Positions 37,100 through 48,308 of a DNA stretch of 64,000 nucleotides are shown here, one piece after another. The DNA comes from a bacterium. GTDB lineage: Bacteria; Bacillota; Clostridia; Christensenellales; CAG-138. Made by a program: the position numbers and the translations under genes. The notes below the pieces were generated by a model. It was not told where the DNA came from and searched no databases. It saw nothing but the letters and a program-made list of their open reading frames with translations. The stretch lies in the NCBI GenBank assembly GCA_022778545.1, contig JALFDW010000042.1, positions 1 through 64,000 on the forward strand. The letters run 5' to 3'. Numbering within the stretch: position 1 is the stretch's first letter; each line of letters opens with the position of its first letter.

Positions 37100-39085
37100 T
37101 TGGAAGAGGAGAACGGAGTGGAACGAAAGAAGATCGTGATTGTGACGGGAAACGACAGGGTCGCTTCAAGCATTGAAGACGACGTTCGGCTCATTTTGGG
37201 TGATAGCGTCATAATTGAAAAGATGTTTCCACCACAGGTCGCTGAAATGGAACATGTGGAAGGAGATCTGTTCCTTCTTACACGTTTGGACAGAATTGGG
37301 AATCTGGAAGCAAAAGTTCAGGACAAGGGACGCATGCTCTGTATTAGCCGAACAATTTGGGAAAGTGGATTGCAGCAGATTCTTGCGATTCCACCGCAAA
37401 GCAAAGTGCTTGTGGTAAATGATTCACTAAAAAGCACGTTAGAGATGCAGAAACTGCTTCTTAGCCTCAACGTGCCGGGGCTTACATACATTCCTTATTC
37501 CGAAGATTCTTATGACCCATCACTTACCGTTGCGATTACGCCGGGGGAACCTTCCTATGTGCCGCCTTATATCGAAAAGATCATTGATGTGGGAAACCGC
37601 CATATCGACATTTCTACGGCACTGAGCATCTGTAATATCCTGAAAGCAAATACGCCGGAAACATATGAAGCACTATTGCGCTATATGAGCCTTGTAATTA
37701 CGCCAGGCAATACAACAAAACGATATCAGAATGCTTTAATTGGCAATATGCGCATGGAAAGCATCTTGCAGCACATGGAACAAGGTCTGTTGCTTACGCT
37801 TTCAAGTGGCGAGGTCGTTTTGGCAAATCCCAAATTGGAGCAACTTGCAAACTGCAGTACGAAAAATGAGCTGCTTTCGCTGAGAGATTTGTTTCCTGAA
37901 CCTATAGCACAGCAGCTTGAGGAAATGAAGGACGACGCGATTGCCTTAAATCTCGGAGGGCGGGAAATCGTGGTGAACCATACAATTCTGAAGTTCAGCA
38001 CAAATATTCACCAACGGCTCTATTTTTTCTCGGATGTAACTTATTTGCGATACTTGGAGCAAAGCGCTGAAATGCGCGCGAAAAAAAGTGGATTTGTAGC
38101 AAAACACACATTCAACGATATTGTGCATCGTTCTGTTGCGATGAAAGAATGTATCAGGCAGCTGAGAATGTTTGCGGAATCCGATAAATCGATCCTGATA
38201 CAGGGAGAGAGCGGTACGGGGAAGGAGCTGTTGGCACAATCCGTTCATAACAGTTCACCGCGCCACCACAGCCCATTTGTTGCGGTGAATTGTGCCGCAT
38301 TGCCGGAAAGCCTTTTAGAAAGCGAGCTGTTTGGCTATGAAAAAGGCGCATTTACCGGGGCGCGGCAGAGCGGAAAGATGGGCTTATTTGAACAAGCAAA
38401 CGGAGGGACGATTTTTCTTGATGAGATCGGCGATATGCCGGTTGCACTTCAGTCGCGTTTATTGCGCGTTTTGCAGGAAAAACAGGTCATGCGGATCGGT
38501 GGGGATTATGTTGTGAATGTAAATGTGCGTGTGATTGCAGCAACTAACCAAGACCTGATGCAAAAGATCAACGAAGGTATGTTCCGGCACGATCTTTTTT
38601 ATCGTCTTTGTGTGCTTCCCTGTCAGGTGCCTGCGCTCCGGGAGCGCAGGGAGGATATCCTGCCGCTCTTTCAGCACTTTACAGGGCTTACAAATGTTCC
38701 GGACGATATTGCAGACCGCCTTATGCGTTATGATTGGCCCGGCAATGTTCGCGAACTTCAGAATGCGGCGGATTATTATGGGATGATGAGCGAATTTGAA
38801 AACCCGCTTCCCAAACATATCAGCGGAAGCGTGCCACAAAGCCTGCTGGCAGCTTCGGAAATTGACTATGCAGTTCTGTCCATTCTCTATGAGGGTTCGC
38901 TGGGGAGAACTGCTCTAATATATAAATTGAAAGAGCGGGGAATGGATATGACTGAATATGCGCTTCGGCATAAATTGGAAGATTTGGAACATAAGGGTAT
39001 TTTGGTGCGGCAGATTGGGCGGGGAGGTACGGCGTTGACTGATAAAGGAAAGGACGTGCTGAAGAAGCTGCAAGCAAGACACTGA
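37100..39085 (+). CDS. sigma-54-dependent enhancer-binding transcriptional activator
   Basis: GESGTGKELLAQSVHN, ESELFGYEKGAFTGARQSGKMGLFEQANGGTIFLDEIGDMP; PAS-like region; C-terminal winged helix; TTG start. Confidence 0.93.
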   Translation: MEEENGVERKKIVIVTGNDRVASSIEDDVRLILGDSVIIEKMFPPQVAEMEHVEGDLFLLTRLDRIGNLEAKVQDKGRMLCISRTIWESGLQQILAIPPQSKVLVVNDSLKSTLEMQKLLLSLNVPGLTYIPYSEDSYDPSLTVAITPGEPSYVPPYIEKIIDVGNRHIDISTALSICNILKANTPETYEALLRYMSLVITPGNTTKRYQNALIGNMRMESILQHMEQGLLLTLSSGEVVLANPKLEQLANCSTKNELLSLRDLFPEPIAQQLEEMKDDAIALNLGGREIVVNHTILKFSTNIHQRLYFFSDVTYLRYLEQSAEMRAKKSGFVAKHTFNDIVHRSVAMKECIRQLRMFAESDKSILIQGESGTGKELLAQSVHNSSPRHHSPFVAVNCAALPESLLESELFGYEKGAFTGARQSGKMGLFEQANGGTIFLDEIGDMPVALQSRLLRVLQEKQVMRIGGDYVVNVNVRVIAATNQDLMQKINEGMFRHDLFYRLCVLPCQVPALRERREDILPLFQHFTGLTNVPDDIADRLMRYDWPGNVRELQNAADYYGMMSEFENPLPKHISGSVPQSLLAASEIDYAVLSILYEGSLGRTALIYKLKERGMDMTEYALRHKLEDLEHKGILVRQIGRGGTALTDKGKDVLKKLQARH

Positions 39086-39378
39086 TACGCCAGAAAGATA
39101 CAACGACCACTAACAAAAACTGGAATCCAATTTATGGCAAAAAGTGGATGAAATAATTCGGTTTTTGAGAAAACAAGCAGTGCTCCGCCATATCTATGGA
39201 GTGATTCCTGCATCACAAAAAATGAGCAGTTTGCTGTAATATATACTTTTTCACACAATATATATGCACACAAAACGCGCGGAATACAGCAAAAAACAGG
39301 GGGGAACAGATCAAAAAATCGGAATATTAAATTCAAATAATCAATTTCGAAAAAATAATTATTTATAATCACGAGAGT

Positions 39379-39394
39379 TGGCACGGGTTTCGCA
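39379..39394 (+). promoter_or_regulatory. sigma-54 (-24/-12) promoter
   Basis: TGGCACG-N4-TCGCA vs consensus TGGCACG-N4-TTGCA, 85 nt upstream of the SBP start. Confidence 0.85.
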
Positions 39395-39479
39395 TGTATA
39401 AAGGATGAAGAGAAACGGCAAATGCTTTGCAAGGCATGTGCTATTTCATCTAATAAAGCACAAATTGAGGAGGAGAACT

Positions 39480-41432
39480 ATGTACAGGAAACTCTTAAGT
39501 ATGCTGCTTGTGATTGCAATCGCATTTTCGCTTGTTGCATGCGCAAAGCCGGGAAACACACAACAGGATCCGAATCAGAACGAAAACCCCGCGACGGCAC
39601 AGGATGGCAACAATACAGAGCCCCAACCACCTGAAGAAGTGAAGAAACCCGTAGAGTACACCACCTATACCGAAGTGTATTCCTCTGAACTGAGCACGCT
39701 GAACTACCTGAGCACAACGACTACTGCTGTTGCTGTTTTGGGTGGCCTTTGCGTTGACAGCCTCGTGGAACATGACCAGTATGGTATCATGCGCCCCTGC
39801 CTTGCAACGGATTGGGAGGTTTCCGATGATGCAACTATTTATACCTTCCATCTGAAACAGGGTATTATGTGGTACACATGTGAAGGTGAAGAGTATGCGG
39901 AACTGAAAGCGCAGGACTTTGTCGCTGCCGCAGAATGGATCCTGAATGCTGCCAACGCTTCGAAGGTTGCTAACACCTGGTATAACAATATCGTTGGTGC
40001 AAAGGCGTATTATGATGGTGAAACGACTGACTTTTCTACTGTTGGTATTAAGGCCCTGGATGATTACACCGTAGAATATACGCTGCTGCAGCCCGTACCG
40101 TACTTCCTTAAAATGGTGTCCAATAATGTTTGGTTCCCCGCACAGGCAGATTTCCTTGCCGAATGTGGTGAGAAGTTTGGCACGAGCAACGATACGCTGC
40201 TCTACTGCGGCGCGTATATTCTGAAAACGTTTGAGCCGGAGTACCAGCGTGTACTTGAAATGAACGAAAACTATTGGAACAAAGATATTATTTCCATTCG
40301 TGCAATCAAGTATAAATACAACAAAGAAGCTTCTGCAAACGGCCCTGAGCTGTATTTGCGTGGAGAAACAGACAAGGTTTCTCTCGGTACAGACATTATC
40401 GAAGAGTGGAAAGCAGATCCTGAACTTTGGAAGCAGGTTCATCGCGCTCAATACACCAACATGTCTTATTGGATGGCGTTTAACTTCAACCCGACCTATG
40501 AAGAAGAATACGCTCCGAATGATTGGCTCGCGGCTGTTAATAACCGTAATTTCCGCAAGGCGATGTTCTATGCCTATGACCGTTATGCTGCGACAATGAC
40601 GCTTGATGCATATACGTATCAGGAAAAAGTGCTTAACACCTATACCCGCCCGGGCCTTGTAACGGTTGGTGATACGGATTATCTTGAGATGAGCGGGTTG
40701 GACGAGTACTCCAAGCAGGAGAACCTTTTCGATCCGGATGAGGCGCTTAAATTCAAAGAAGCGGCTATTGCGGAGCTGACAGGAAAAGTCACTTTCCCGA
40801 TTCAGGTTACGATGCCGTATAACGTCAGCAATAATGCAACCACAAAGCGCGTTCAGGTTGTTGAACAGCAAATGGAAGGCGTGCTTGGCACGGACTTCAT
40901 CGACATCATTCTGATCGGATACTCTGGTAGCAACTTCAACGCAGAAGTACGTAACCCCGGCAAGTGGTCAATGATTGAGCTGGGTTGGGGCGCAGATTAT
41001 GCGGATCCAATGAGCGCGTTTGACCCCCTGCTTGTTACCAGCATCGGTAAAAACTGGGGTTGCATCTATCTTGCAACAGAATACTACGATGATGCGCTTG
41101 GCTACGGTACATTTGAGAAAATGGCTCTTGAGGCAAACGGAATCGTAAATGATTTGAAAGCTCGTTATGAAGCCTTTGCCGCGGCTGAAAAATTCCTGCT
41201 GGATGAAGCATTTGTGATTCCTGCATATAAATCTGCTGGCGGTTATCAGGCAAGCAAACTTGATCCATTCTCCGGATGGACCAGCCAGATGGGCGAATAT
41301 GGATTGCGTAAGCTGAAAGGAGCTGTGGTCATGGATCATTCCATGAGCCTTGAGGAATATGCGCAAGCGCAGGCTGAGTACATTGAAGCCCGTACGCAAG
41401 CGAGGCTTGCTGCAGCAGAGGCAGGGAAATAA
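39480..41432 (+). CDS. oligopeptide/dipeptide ABC transporter substrate-binding lipoprotein
   Basis: Lipobox SLVAC; SBP family 5 layout (DDATIYTFHLKQGIMW...). Confidence 0.92.
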   Translation: MYRKLLSMLLVIAIAFSLVACAKPGNTQQDPNQNENPATAQDGNNTEPQPPEEVKKPVEYTTYTEVYSSELSTLNYLSTTTTAVAVLGGLCVDSLVEHDQYGIMRPCLATDWEVSDDATIYTFHLKQGIMWYTCEGEEYAELKAQDFVAAAEWILNAANASKVANTWYNNIVGAKAYYDGETTDFSTVGIKALDDYTVEYTLLQPVPYFLKMVSNNVWFPAQADFLAECGEKFGTSNDTLLYCGAYILKTFEPEYQRVLEMNENYWNKDIISIRAIKYKYNKEASANGPELYLRGETDKVSLGTDIIEEWKADPELWKQVHRAQYTNMSYWMAFNFNPTYEEEYAPNDWLAAVNNRNFRKAMFYAYDRYAATMTLDAYTYQEKVLNTYTRPGLVTVGDTDYLEMSGLDEYSKQENLFDPDEALKFKEAAIAELTGKVTFPIQVTMPYNVSNNATTKRVQVVEQQMEGVLGTDFIDIILIGYSGSNFNAEVRNPGKWSMIELGWGADYADPMSAFDPLLVTSIGKNWGCIYLATEYYDDALGYGTFEKMALEANGIVNDLKARYEAFAAAEKFLLDEAFVIPAYKSAGGYQASKLDPFSGWTSQMGEYGLRKLKGAVVMDHSMSLEEYAQAQAEYIEARTQARLAAAEAGK

Positions 41433-41485
41433 GTTCTGCATATCCATTTAACTACAGACCAATTAAGCACATATTAACTGACAAA

Positions 41486-41514
41486 TTGAGGAGGTGGGTT
41501 CTCCGCCTCCTCAA
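41486..41514 (+). other. intercistronic hairpin between SBP and permease genes
   Basis: ttgaggaggtgggttctccgcctcctcaa, no T-tract. Confidence 0.65.
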
Positions 41515-41546
41515 AATCCAAAATTGAGAAAGATCGGGGTCTCACT

Positions 41547-42494
41547 ATGCTGAAGTACATATTGAAACGCCTGCTTTTATCTGTCGTCACCCTCTTCGTC
41601 ATTGCAACAGTTGTGTTCCTTCTGATGCGATTGATGCCGGAGACCGGTTATTTTGATGCGGATGAATACGACAAGATGGATGCAGAGCAGATTGAGGTTG
41701 CGCTGAAAGCAATGGGCTTACGCGATCCGATTCCCGTGCAGTTGTTCCGTTTTTATCGCCAGATTCTTTCGGGTGACTTGGGTGAATCGGTCGTGTTTCG
41801 ACCGCATGTTGAGGTGAGCAAAATCATCGCGCAGAAGATACCGTATTCGATCCCCTTTGGACTTGCCTCCGTTGGTATTTCGCTGATCGTAGGGCTTGCT
41901 CTTGGCACGCTTATGGCACGCTTCCCGCATAAACTGCCGGATATTATCGGAAACGGGTACGTAGTTTTTATCAACGCGGTTCCTGCAGCTGTGTATTATC
42001 TGTTCATACAGCTTTATATTTCCGATATTCTGCATTTGCCGATCCTTTACGATGAATATAACCCGGTATCCTGGATATTGCCGGCAGTAAGCATGTCGCT
42101 CAGCGGCATAGCCAGCTATGCAATGTGGATCCGCCGCTACATGCTGGACCAGATGACGAAGGACTATATCAGCTTTGCCCGCGCCAAAGGCGTGTCCAAC
42201 CGCAAACTGATGTTCCGCCATGTGATGCGCAATGCATTTGTACCGATGGCACAGAATCTGCCAGCCAATATTCTTTATACGATCTCGGGTTCACTATATG
42301 TTGAATCCCTGTTTTCCATCCCTGGTATGGGCGGATTGCTGATCGCTGCGATTCAGAAACAGGATAACCCGTTGGTGCAGGCGCTTGTACTGATTTATTC
42401 CAGCATCGGTATTTTGGGTTTGTTGTTGGGCGATCTTCTCATGGCGGTGTGCGATCCGAGAATAAAGCTGAGTCGGAAAGGGGGCAGCCGATAA
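41547..42494 (+). CDS. peptide ABC transporter permease (DppB type)
   Basis: MLKYILKRLLLSVVTLFVIATVVFLLMRLMPE; EAA-like loop ARAKGVSNRKLMFRHVMRNAFVPM. Confidence 0.93.
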   Translation: MLKYILKRLLLSVVTLFVIATVVFLLMRLMPETGYFDADEYDKMDAEQIEVALKAMGLRDPIPVQLFRFYRQILSGDLGESVVFRPHVEVSKIIAQKIPYSIPFGLASVGISLIVGLALGTLMARFPHKLPDIIGNGYVVFINAVPAAVYYLFIQLYISDILHLPILYDEYNPVSWILPAVSMSLSGIASYAMWIRRYMLDQMTKDYISFARAKGVSNRKLMFRHVMRNAFVPMAQNLPANILYTISGSLYVESLFSIPGMGGLLIAAIQKQDNPLVQALVLIYSSIGILGLLLGDLLMAVCDPRIKLSRKGGSR

Positions 42495-43471
42495 TGAAAC
42501 AGATAAAACTGGAAAAGAGTATTGAAGCGCAGATCGCGCAGTATGACCAGAATATGCTGTTCCAGCAAGCTGAATATGATGCGAATAATGCGGAACAGGG
42601 AGGCTATTCAAACTACTCATATTGGCGCTCTACCTGGCGTTCATTTGCTAAAAACAAAATTGCGATTTTCTTCTTGGGCCTTTTAGGAATCATGCTGCTG
42701 TTTACGATTATTCAGCCGTTGCTTCCGAACCAGAAGAATCCAAATGAAGTTTTTTGGGTCGGCACTGCGCCGGATATGAACCACCGGCCGGATTCTGAAT
42801 TCTGGTTTGGGACAAATTCCACCGGGCAGGATCTCTGGGCACGAATCTGGAGCGGGACACGGACATCTTTGATGATCGGTGTTGTTGTGGGCCTTTTACG
42901 GGCGATCATAGGCATAGTGATCGGTGCACTTTGGGGATATGTCCGGCATGCGGACCGTCTGCTCACCGAGATTTACAACGTGTTGCACAACATCCCGAAC
43001 AGCATTGTGATGATTCTGTTCACGTATATCCTAAGCCCCGGGGTGGGAACGATGATCTTCTCCATGTGCGTGCTTGGTTGGCTGCCAATGTCCCGCTTTA
43101 TTCGGAACCAGATCGTCATCATTCGCGATCGGGAATACAATCTTGCGTCGCGCTGCCTTGGTACTCCCACCCGCAGAATGATCACAAAAAACCTTCTGCC
43201 GTATTTGGTGTCCGTGATTATGCTGCGCATTTCATTGGCCATTCCTGCTGCGATCAGCGGTGAAGTGTTCCTGACCTATATCGGCTTGGGCCTTCCTGTT
43301 ACGATTCCTTCTCTGGGGAATCTCATCAACGAAGGGCGTATTGTCATGATGAGCGCAAGTTCCCGGTATCAGATCATTTTCCCTGCAATCGTGCTTTCGC
43401 TGATCACTATATCGTTCTATGTTATTGGCAATGCCTTTGCAGATGCGGCTGATCCCAAAAACCATGTATGA
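42494..43471 (+). CDS. peptide ABC transporter permease (DppC type)
   Basis: FWFGTNSTGQDLWARIWSGTRTSLMIGVV; EAA loop ASRCLGTPTRRMITKNLLP. Confidence 0.93.
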   Translation: MKQIKLEKSIEAQIAQYDQNMLFQQAEYDANNAEQGGYSNYSYWRSTWRSFAKNKIAIFFLGLLGIMLLFTIIQPLLPNQKNPNEVFWVGTAPDMNHRPDSEFWFGTNSTGQDLWARIWSGTRTSLMIGVVVGLLRAIIGIVIGALWGYVRHADRLLTEIYNVLHNIPNSIVMILFTYILSPGVGTMIFSMCVLGWLPMSRFIRNQIVIIRDREYNLASRCLGTPTRRMITKNLLPYLVSVIMLRISLAIPAAISGEVFLTYIGLGLPVTIPSLGNLINEGRIVMMSASSRYQIIFPAIVLSLITISFYVIGNAFADAADPKNHV

Positions 43472-43491
43472 TAGGGGAGGGGGAGAGAAGA

Positions 43492-44550
43492 ATGGGCTTT
43501 GCATACGATGAAAAAATCCTTTCTGTAAAGGATTTGGAAGTTCAATTCAAACTGCGCGGGCAAGCGCTGACGGCAATTCGGGGCGTTTCTCTCGATTTGT
43601 ATAAAGGCGAAAGCCTTGCTATTGTCGGAGAGTCCGGATCGGGAAAGTCGGTTTTTACGAAAACTTTCATGGGAATGCTCGATAAAAATGGCAGGGTCAC
43701 GGCGGGAGAGATCCTGTATAAAGGCATGGACTTGGCCAAATTCAAAAAGGAAAAGGACTGGCTCAAGATACGCGGCAGGGAAATCGCTATGGTGTTCCAA
43801 GACCCAATGACGAGCCTGAACCCTCTTAAAACGGTGGGGAAGCAGATTCAGGAAGCATTGGAAATGCATCAGGGCCTTAAGGGAAATGCCGCAAAACAAA
43901 GGACGATCGAGATTCTGTCCGATGTTGGAATTCAGGAACCTGAGCGGCGCTATAAACAATACCCGCATGAATTTTCAGGAGGAATGCGGCAGCGGGCAGT
44001 GATTGCAACGGCCATTGCCTGCAAGCCAGAGATCCTGATCTGTGATGAACCGACCACGGCCTTGGACGTGACCATTCAGGCGCAGATCATTGAGCTCTTG
44101 CGCGGCTTGCAGAAGAAGCATAACCTGACGATCATCTATATTACGCATGACCTTGGCGTCGTTGCAAAAGTTGCTGGCAGGATCGCTGTTATGTACGCGG
44201 GAGACATTATAGAAATCGGCACTTGTGATGAGATATTCTATAATGCGAAACATCCATATACATGGGCATTGCTATCCTCGCTTCCACAGCTCGGAATCAA
44301 GGGCGAACCGCTTTATTCGATCAAGGGGACGCCGCCGAATCTTTTCAAAAAAATAAAGGGCGATGCGTTTGCACCGCGTAACCCGCAGGCTCTAAACATA
44401 GATTTTCTGATACGGCCGCCGTATTTTGAGGTTTCTCCGACACATTATGCAAAAACCTGGCTGCTGGATCCGCGTGCTCCCCAGATGGAGCCGCCCGATA
44501 CGATTAAGCGGATGATGGAAAAGTGGAAGGAGGCGCAAGAAAATGTCTGA
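43492..44550 (+). CDS. peptide ABC transporter ATPase (DppD type)
   Basis: [51 protein letters not shown]. Confidence 0.94.
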   Translation: MGFAYDEKILSVKDLEVQFKLRGQALTAIRGVSLDLYKGESLAIVGESGSGKSVFTKTFMGMLDKNGRVTAGEILYKGMDLAKFKKEKDWLKIRGREIAMVFQDPMTSLNPLKTVGKQIQEALEMHQGLKGNAAKQRTIEILSDVGIQEPERRYKQYPHEFSGGMRQRAVIATAIACKPEILICDEPTTALDVTIQAQIIELLRGLQKKHNLTIIYITHDLGVVAKVAGRIAVMYAGDIIEIGTCDEIFYNAKHPYTWALLSSLPQLGIKGEPLYSIKGTPPNLFKKIKGDAFAPRNPQALNIDFLIRPPYFEVSPTHYAKTWLLDPRAPQMEPPDTIKRMMEKWKEAQENV

Positions 44551-45487
44551 GCAAACACGGGAGAAATTGCTGGAAGTCAAAGATCTTCATGTTGTGTTCG
44601 GGAAAGGAAAGCGTGCCTTCGAAGCAATAAAAGGGGTCAGTTTTGACATTTATAAAGGAGAGACCTTTGGCCTTGTGGGAGAATCCGGATCGGGTAAAAC
44701 CACGATCGGTCGGGCGATCATCCGCATCAATGAGGTAGCGTCCGGTGAGATTCGCTATCATGGAGAAAGAATCAGCGGGAAGATCAGCAAGGAGCTCGAT
44801 CATGAGATCGTCCATAAGATCCAGATGATATTTCAGGATCCTATGGCTTCGCTTAACGAACGCGCAAAAGTGGATTATATCGTGTCCGAGGGGCTATATA
44901 ATTTGAATACCTTTTCTTCGGAAGAGGAGCGCAAGCGGATTGTTAGCAAAGCTCTGATGGATGTGGGACTTCCGCCGGAATTCGCAACGCGTTTTCCGCA
45001 CGAATTTTCGGGTGGCCAACGGCAGCGTATCGGAATTGCCCGCGTGCTTGTGATGCAGCCTGAATTAATCATTGCAGATGAGCCGATTTCTGCTTTGGAT
45101 GTTTCGATCCGTGCGCAGGTACTCAATCTGTTGGCTGATCTGCAGAAAGAATATGGGCTGACTTACTTGTTTATTGCGCATGATCTGTCTGTGATGCGCT
45201 ATATTACAAACCGTTTGGCTGTTATACATAAAGGCCGGCTCGTTGAGCTTGCGAAGACAGAACAGCTTTTTGAGCATCCGATGCATCCTTACACCAAGGC
45301 ATTGCTTTCAGCTATTCCTCAACCGGATCCTTTGATTGAGCGCAAGAGGACTGTTTTGACTTATGATCCGGCATGCCATCATTATGAGAATGATCCACCA
45401 GCATGGATCGAATTGGAAGAGGATCATTTTGTGCTTGCAAACGAAGAAGAGGCTACTGAATACCGCAAGGAGATCGAAGTAAAATGA
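44543..45487 (+). CDS. peptide ABC transporter ATPase (DppF type)
   Basis: [57 protein letters not shown]. Confidence 0.94.
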   Translation: MSEQTREKLLEVKDLHVVFGKGKRAFEAIKGVSFDIYKGETFGLVGESGSGKTTIGRAIIRINEVASGEIRYHGERISGKISKELDHEIVHKIQMIFQDPMASLNERAKVDYIVSEGLYNLNTFSSEEERKRIVSKALMDVGLPPEFATRFPHEFSGGQRQRIGIARVLVMQPELIIADEPISALDVSIRAQVLNLLADLQKEYGLTYLFIAHDLSVMRYITNRLAVIHKGRLVELAKTEQLFEHPMHPYTKALLSAIPQPDPLIERKRTVLTYDPACHHYENDPPAWIELEEDHFVLANEEEATEYRKEIEVK

Positions 45488-46980
45488 AACAAACGATTTG
45501 CACTGTATTTCCGCAGGCCGATGCATATATCCTGCCGTTTACTTCTCCCGCCAAGCGGTGTATATCGCTTGGAAAAGAATTGGATAATGCCATTGATCTT
45601 GCATTGGAACAGCATTTTCGGGCCGAAGCAGGGGAAGTCAGGACAATTACGGTTCCTGTTGCAGAAAGGCTGATCCAGTTGGTTTTTGCAGGATTTGGCG
45701 AAATGCCGCTTGTACCCCGGAAGCTTTATCTCAATGCAGCGAAAGCGTTCCGCATGTGCAAAGATGGGGGCGCAGAGCGCGTTGTGGTAGCGCTTGATAA
45801 TCTGCCTGCATTATGCGAAGAAGCTGCTTTGTTCGAGACTGTCTGCCGCCTCCCGCTACTGGTAAATTACGCAAATATCGGGCGCAAAACCACCTCAAAG
45901 GCAAAGGCATATCAGGAGGTATGTTTTGTGACTGAGCGTATGGGGCTCAATGACCATATGCAGGCTGCAATAGACTGTGCAGAGGGTACGGTACTCGCCC
46001 GGACGCTGTGCAACCAACCTGCAAGCTGCCAGACGCCGCACAGCCTTGCGGAAGATGTGGTTAAACTTGGAATGGAGTGCGGCTTTTCAACGGAGATATT
46101 GGAACAGCCACAGATCGAAGCGCTGGGTATGGATAGTTTTCTCTCGGTAGCGCGCGGCGCAAAGAATACGCCTCCGGCTCTTATCGTGATGCGGTATTTA
46201 CAGGGAGGCGATGCACCCGTTGTTGGGTATGTTGGCAAGGGACTTGTTTACGACAGTGGGGGATACAGCCTTAAAAGCAATGCCAATATGAAAAACATGT
46301 TTGATGATATGGGAGGAGCGGCAGCTGTGATCGGAGCGATGAGCGCGATCGCACGCCAAAAACTTCCTGTTAATATCATTGGCGTTGTTGCAGCCTGCGA
46401 GAATAAGATTTCTTACGATGCTTATGTGCCGGGTGATATCATTGGTTCAATGGCAGGCAAAAGCATCGAAGTTACGAACACAGATGCGGAAGGACGGCTG
46501 ACATTGGCGGATGCGATCACATACGCGATCCGTAAGGAAGGGTGTGATGTCATTGTAGATATTGCCACGCTTACTGGTGCGGCGAAAGCAGCTGTGGGCA
46601 AGTATAGCTCTGCTGTTATATCCAACGACAGTGCGTTGTATGCTGCCTTGCAAAAAGCTGCATACGATTCCAGCGAAAAAGTTTGGCGGTTGGATGCGGA
46701 TGAAGAGATGCGATCCTGCCTGAATTCCGTAGTAGCGGATATAAAGAATGCTTCCGGTGTAACGACAGACGGTGGAGGCTGCATCTTGGGCGGGCTGTTT
46801 TTGCAGGAATTTGTGGAGAAAAAACGCTGGCTGCATATTGATATGGCGGGTGTCAATTTCCGGGCTGAACCGCCTGCATTTACCACAACCGGAGCAACGG
46901 GCTACGGTGCGGCATTGCTGTTTTATCTTGCAAGGGAATTACCGGAATACTTGAAGAACATGGGAAAGGAAGTGAAATAA
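45484..46980 (+). CDS. M17 leucyl aminopeptidase
   Basis: [52 protein letters not shown]. Confidence 0.94.
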   Translation: MKQTICTVFPQADAYILPFTSPAKRCISLGKELDNAIDLALEQHFRAEAGEVRTITVPVAERLIQLVFAGFGEMPLVPRKLYLNAAKAFRMCKDGGAERVVVALDNLPALCEEAALFETVCRLPLLVNYANIGRKTTSKAKAYQEVCFVTERMGLNDHMQAAIDCAEGTVLARTLCNQPASCQTPHSLAEDVVKLGMECGFSTEILEQPQIEALGMDSFLSVARGAKNTPPALIVMRYLQGGDAPVVGYVGKGLVYDSGGYSLKSNANMKNMFDDMGGAAAVIGAMSAIARQKLPVNIIGVVAACENKISYDAYVPGDIIGSMAGKSIEVTNTDAEGRLTLADAITYAIRKEGCDVIVDIATLTGAAKAAVGKYSSAVISNDSALYAALQKAAYDSSEKVWRLDADEEMRSCLNSVVADIKNASGVTTDGGGCILGGLFLQEFVEKKRWLHIDMAGVNFRAEPPAFTTTGATGYGAALLFYLARELPEYLKNMGKEVK

Positions 46981-46983
46981 GCA

Positions 46984-47703
46984 GTGAAACCGATGATTGG
47001 CATTATCAGTCGCTTTATGGCGAAGGACAATTACTACGCATCAGGAGCAAACTATATTAATGCCGTAGTTGGAGCTGGTGGAATTCCAATTCAGTTTCCA
47101 ATTGATTTGACGGAGCCTCCGGAAACGCTTGTATCACTTGTGGCTGGAATTATTATTCCCGGCGGCGCAGATGTAGCCCCACTTTCCTATGGGGAGCAGC
47201 CGCATCCGAAGGTGACTCGCACATTCCGGAAAAACGATATCTATGAAATCGAGATGATTCAGGCAGCGATCCGACAAAATAAACCGATTCTCGCGATCTG
47301 CCGCGGCATACAAATCCTGAATGTTTGCCTTGGTGGGACGCTGTATCAGGATATTCCATCTCAGACAAGAAATGAAATATGCCACTATCAGGATTCAGCT
47401 GCACGTGGTGAAATGACGCACAGCATCTCCATTACAGAAGGTAGCTATCTGTACCACATGATTGGTAAGCCGGAGCTGCTTGTGAACAGCTACCATCATC
47501 AATCCATCAAATTGGTTGCGGATGGCCTGAAGGTTACAGCAACCGCACCGGATGGCATTATCGAAGCGGTGGAAAACGAGGATGGCATGATCATTGGGGT
47601 CCAATGGCATCCGGAGTCGCTCTGCGCATTTTCCGAGGAACATGCTAGGATATTTGCAAATTTCATTGAGCGCTGTCAAACTGTTCAAACGCGGCAGACA
47701 TAG
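46984..47703 (+). CDS. gamma-glutamyl-gamma-aminobutyrate hydrolase/class I glutamine amidotransferase (PuuD-like)
   Basis: IIIPGGADVAPLSYGE, PILAICRGIQILNVCLGGTLYQDI, GVQWHPE. Confidence 0.92.
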   Translation: MKPMIGIISRFMAKDNYYASGANYINAVVGAGGIPIQFPIDLTEPPETLVSLVAGIIIPGGADVAPLSYGEQPHPKVTRTFRKNDIYEIEMIQAAIRQNKPILAICRGIQILNVCLGGTLYQDIPSQTRNEICHYQDSAARGEMTHSISITEGSYLYHMIGKPELLVNSYHHQSIKLVADGLKVTATAPDGIIEAVENEDGMIIGVQWHPESLCAFSEEHARIFANFIERCQTVQTRQT

Positions 47704-47905
47704 GAAGAAGTATGCGCACAATAACTATGTACTAAGGCAAATACCAATAAGAACGAGCAACAGAAAAGTATAGAAATTCAGTGCAGGCCATGTTTCAACC
47801 GAAGCATGGCCTCAGTTTGCCGAAAAATACAGCATCCAGTTTGTGCCCGCTTCCCTTTGTTAGCCAGTTCAGAGAGTATTTTTATCGTGTTAAAATGCCA
47901 AAGAA

Positions 47906-47929
47906 AAAAGAGGCGTTTCAGCCTCTTTT
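47906..47929. terminator. terminator
   Basis: aaaagaggcgtttcagcctctttt. Confidence 0.7.
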
Positions 47930-48141
47930 GCATGCTGTTGGCAATATGGATATTGTGACGGAACAGCACTGCAGATGCGCCGCAAAAAGTTGGTAGCGCA
48001 GCGGAGGCGTCGTGAGCGCGTTTACAAGCGAACAGCCGCAGCCAGCGTGACTTTTTGCGGAAAAGGAGGAGCAGCGGCATGAGCGCGCTCTGATTTTTAA
48101 ATAAAATCGGAGCAAGCAATATGAAGCTTGCTCCGACGTGG

Positions 48142-48227
48142 CGCAGAGGGTGGGATTCGAACCCACGTGTGGTTTCCCACAAACTGATTTCGAGTCAGCC
48201 CCGTTATGACCGCTTCGATACCTCTGC
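48142..48227 (-). tRNA. tRNA-Ser (anticodon CGA)
   Basis: 86-nt minus-strand cloverleaf, acceptor GCAGAGG/CCTCTGC, anticodon loop CTCGAAA, long variable arm GTGGGAAACCAC. Confidence 0.93.
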
Positions 48228-48308
48228 AAATGCAGAAAATATTATATCGCATTTACAAAGGAATTGCAATCTCTTTATCGCATGGGAAAGAGATCGCCCT
48301 GCAGCTCA

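Noticed and set aside
47778-48229. Minus-strand ORFs overlapping tRNA-Ser (e.g. MQRYRSGHNGADSKSVCGKPHVGSNPTLCATSEQ)
   Set aside because: Translation of the tRNA gene itself, a common false positive
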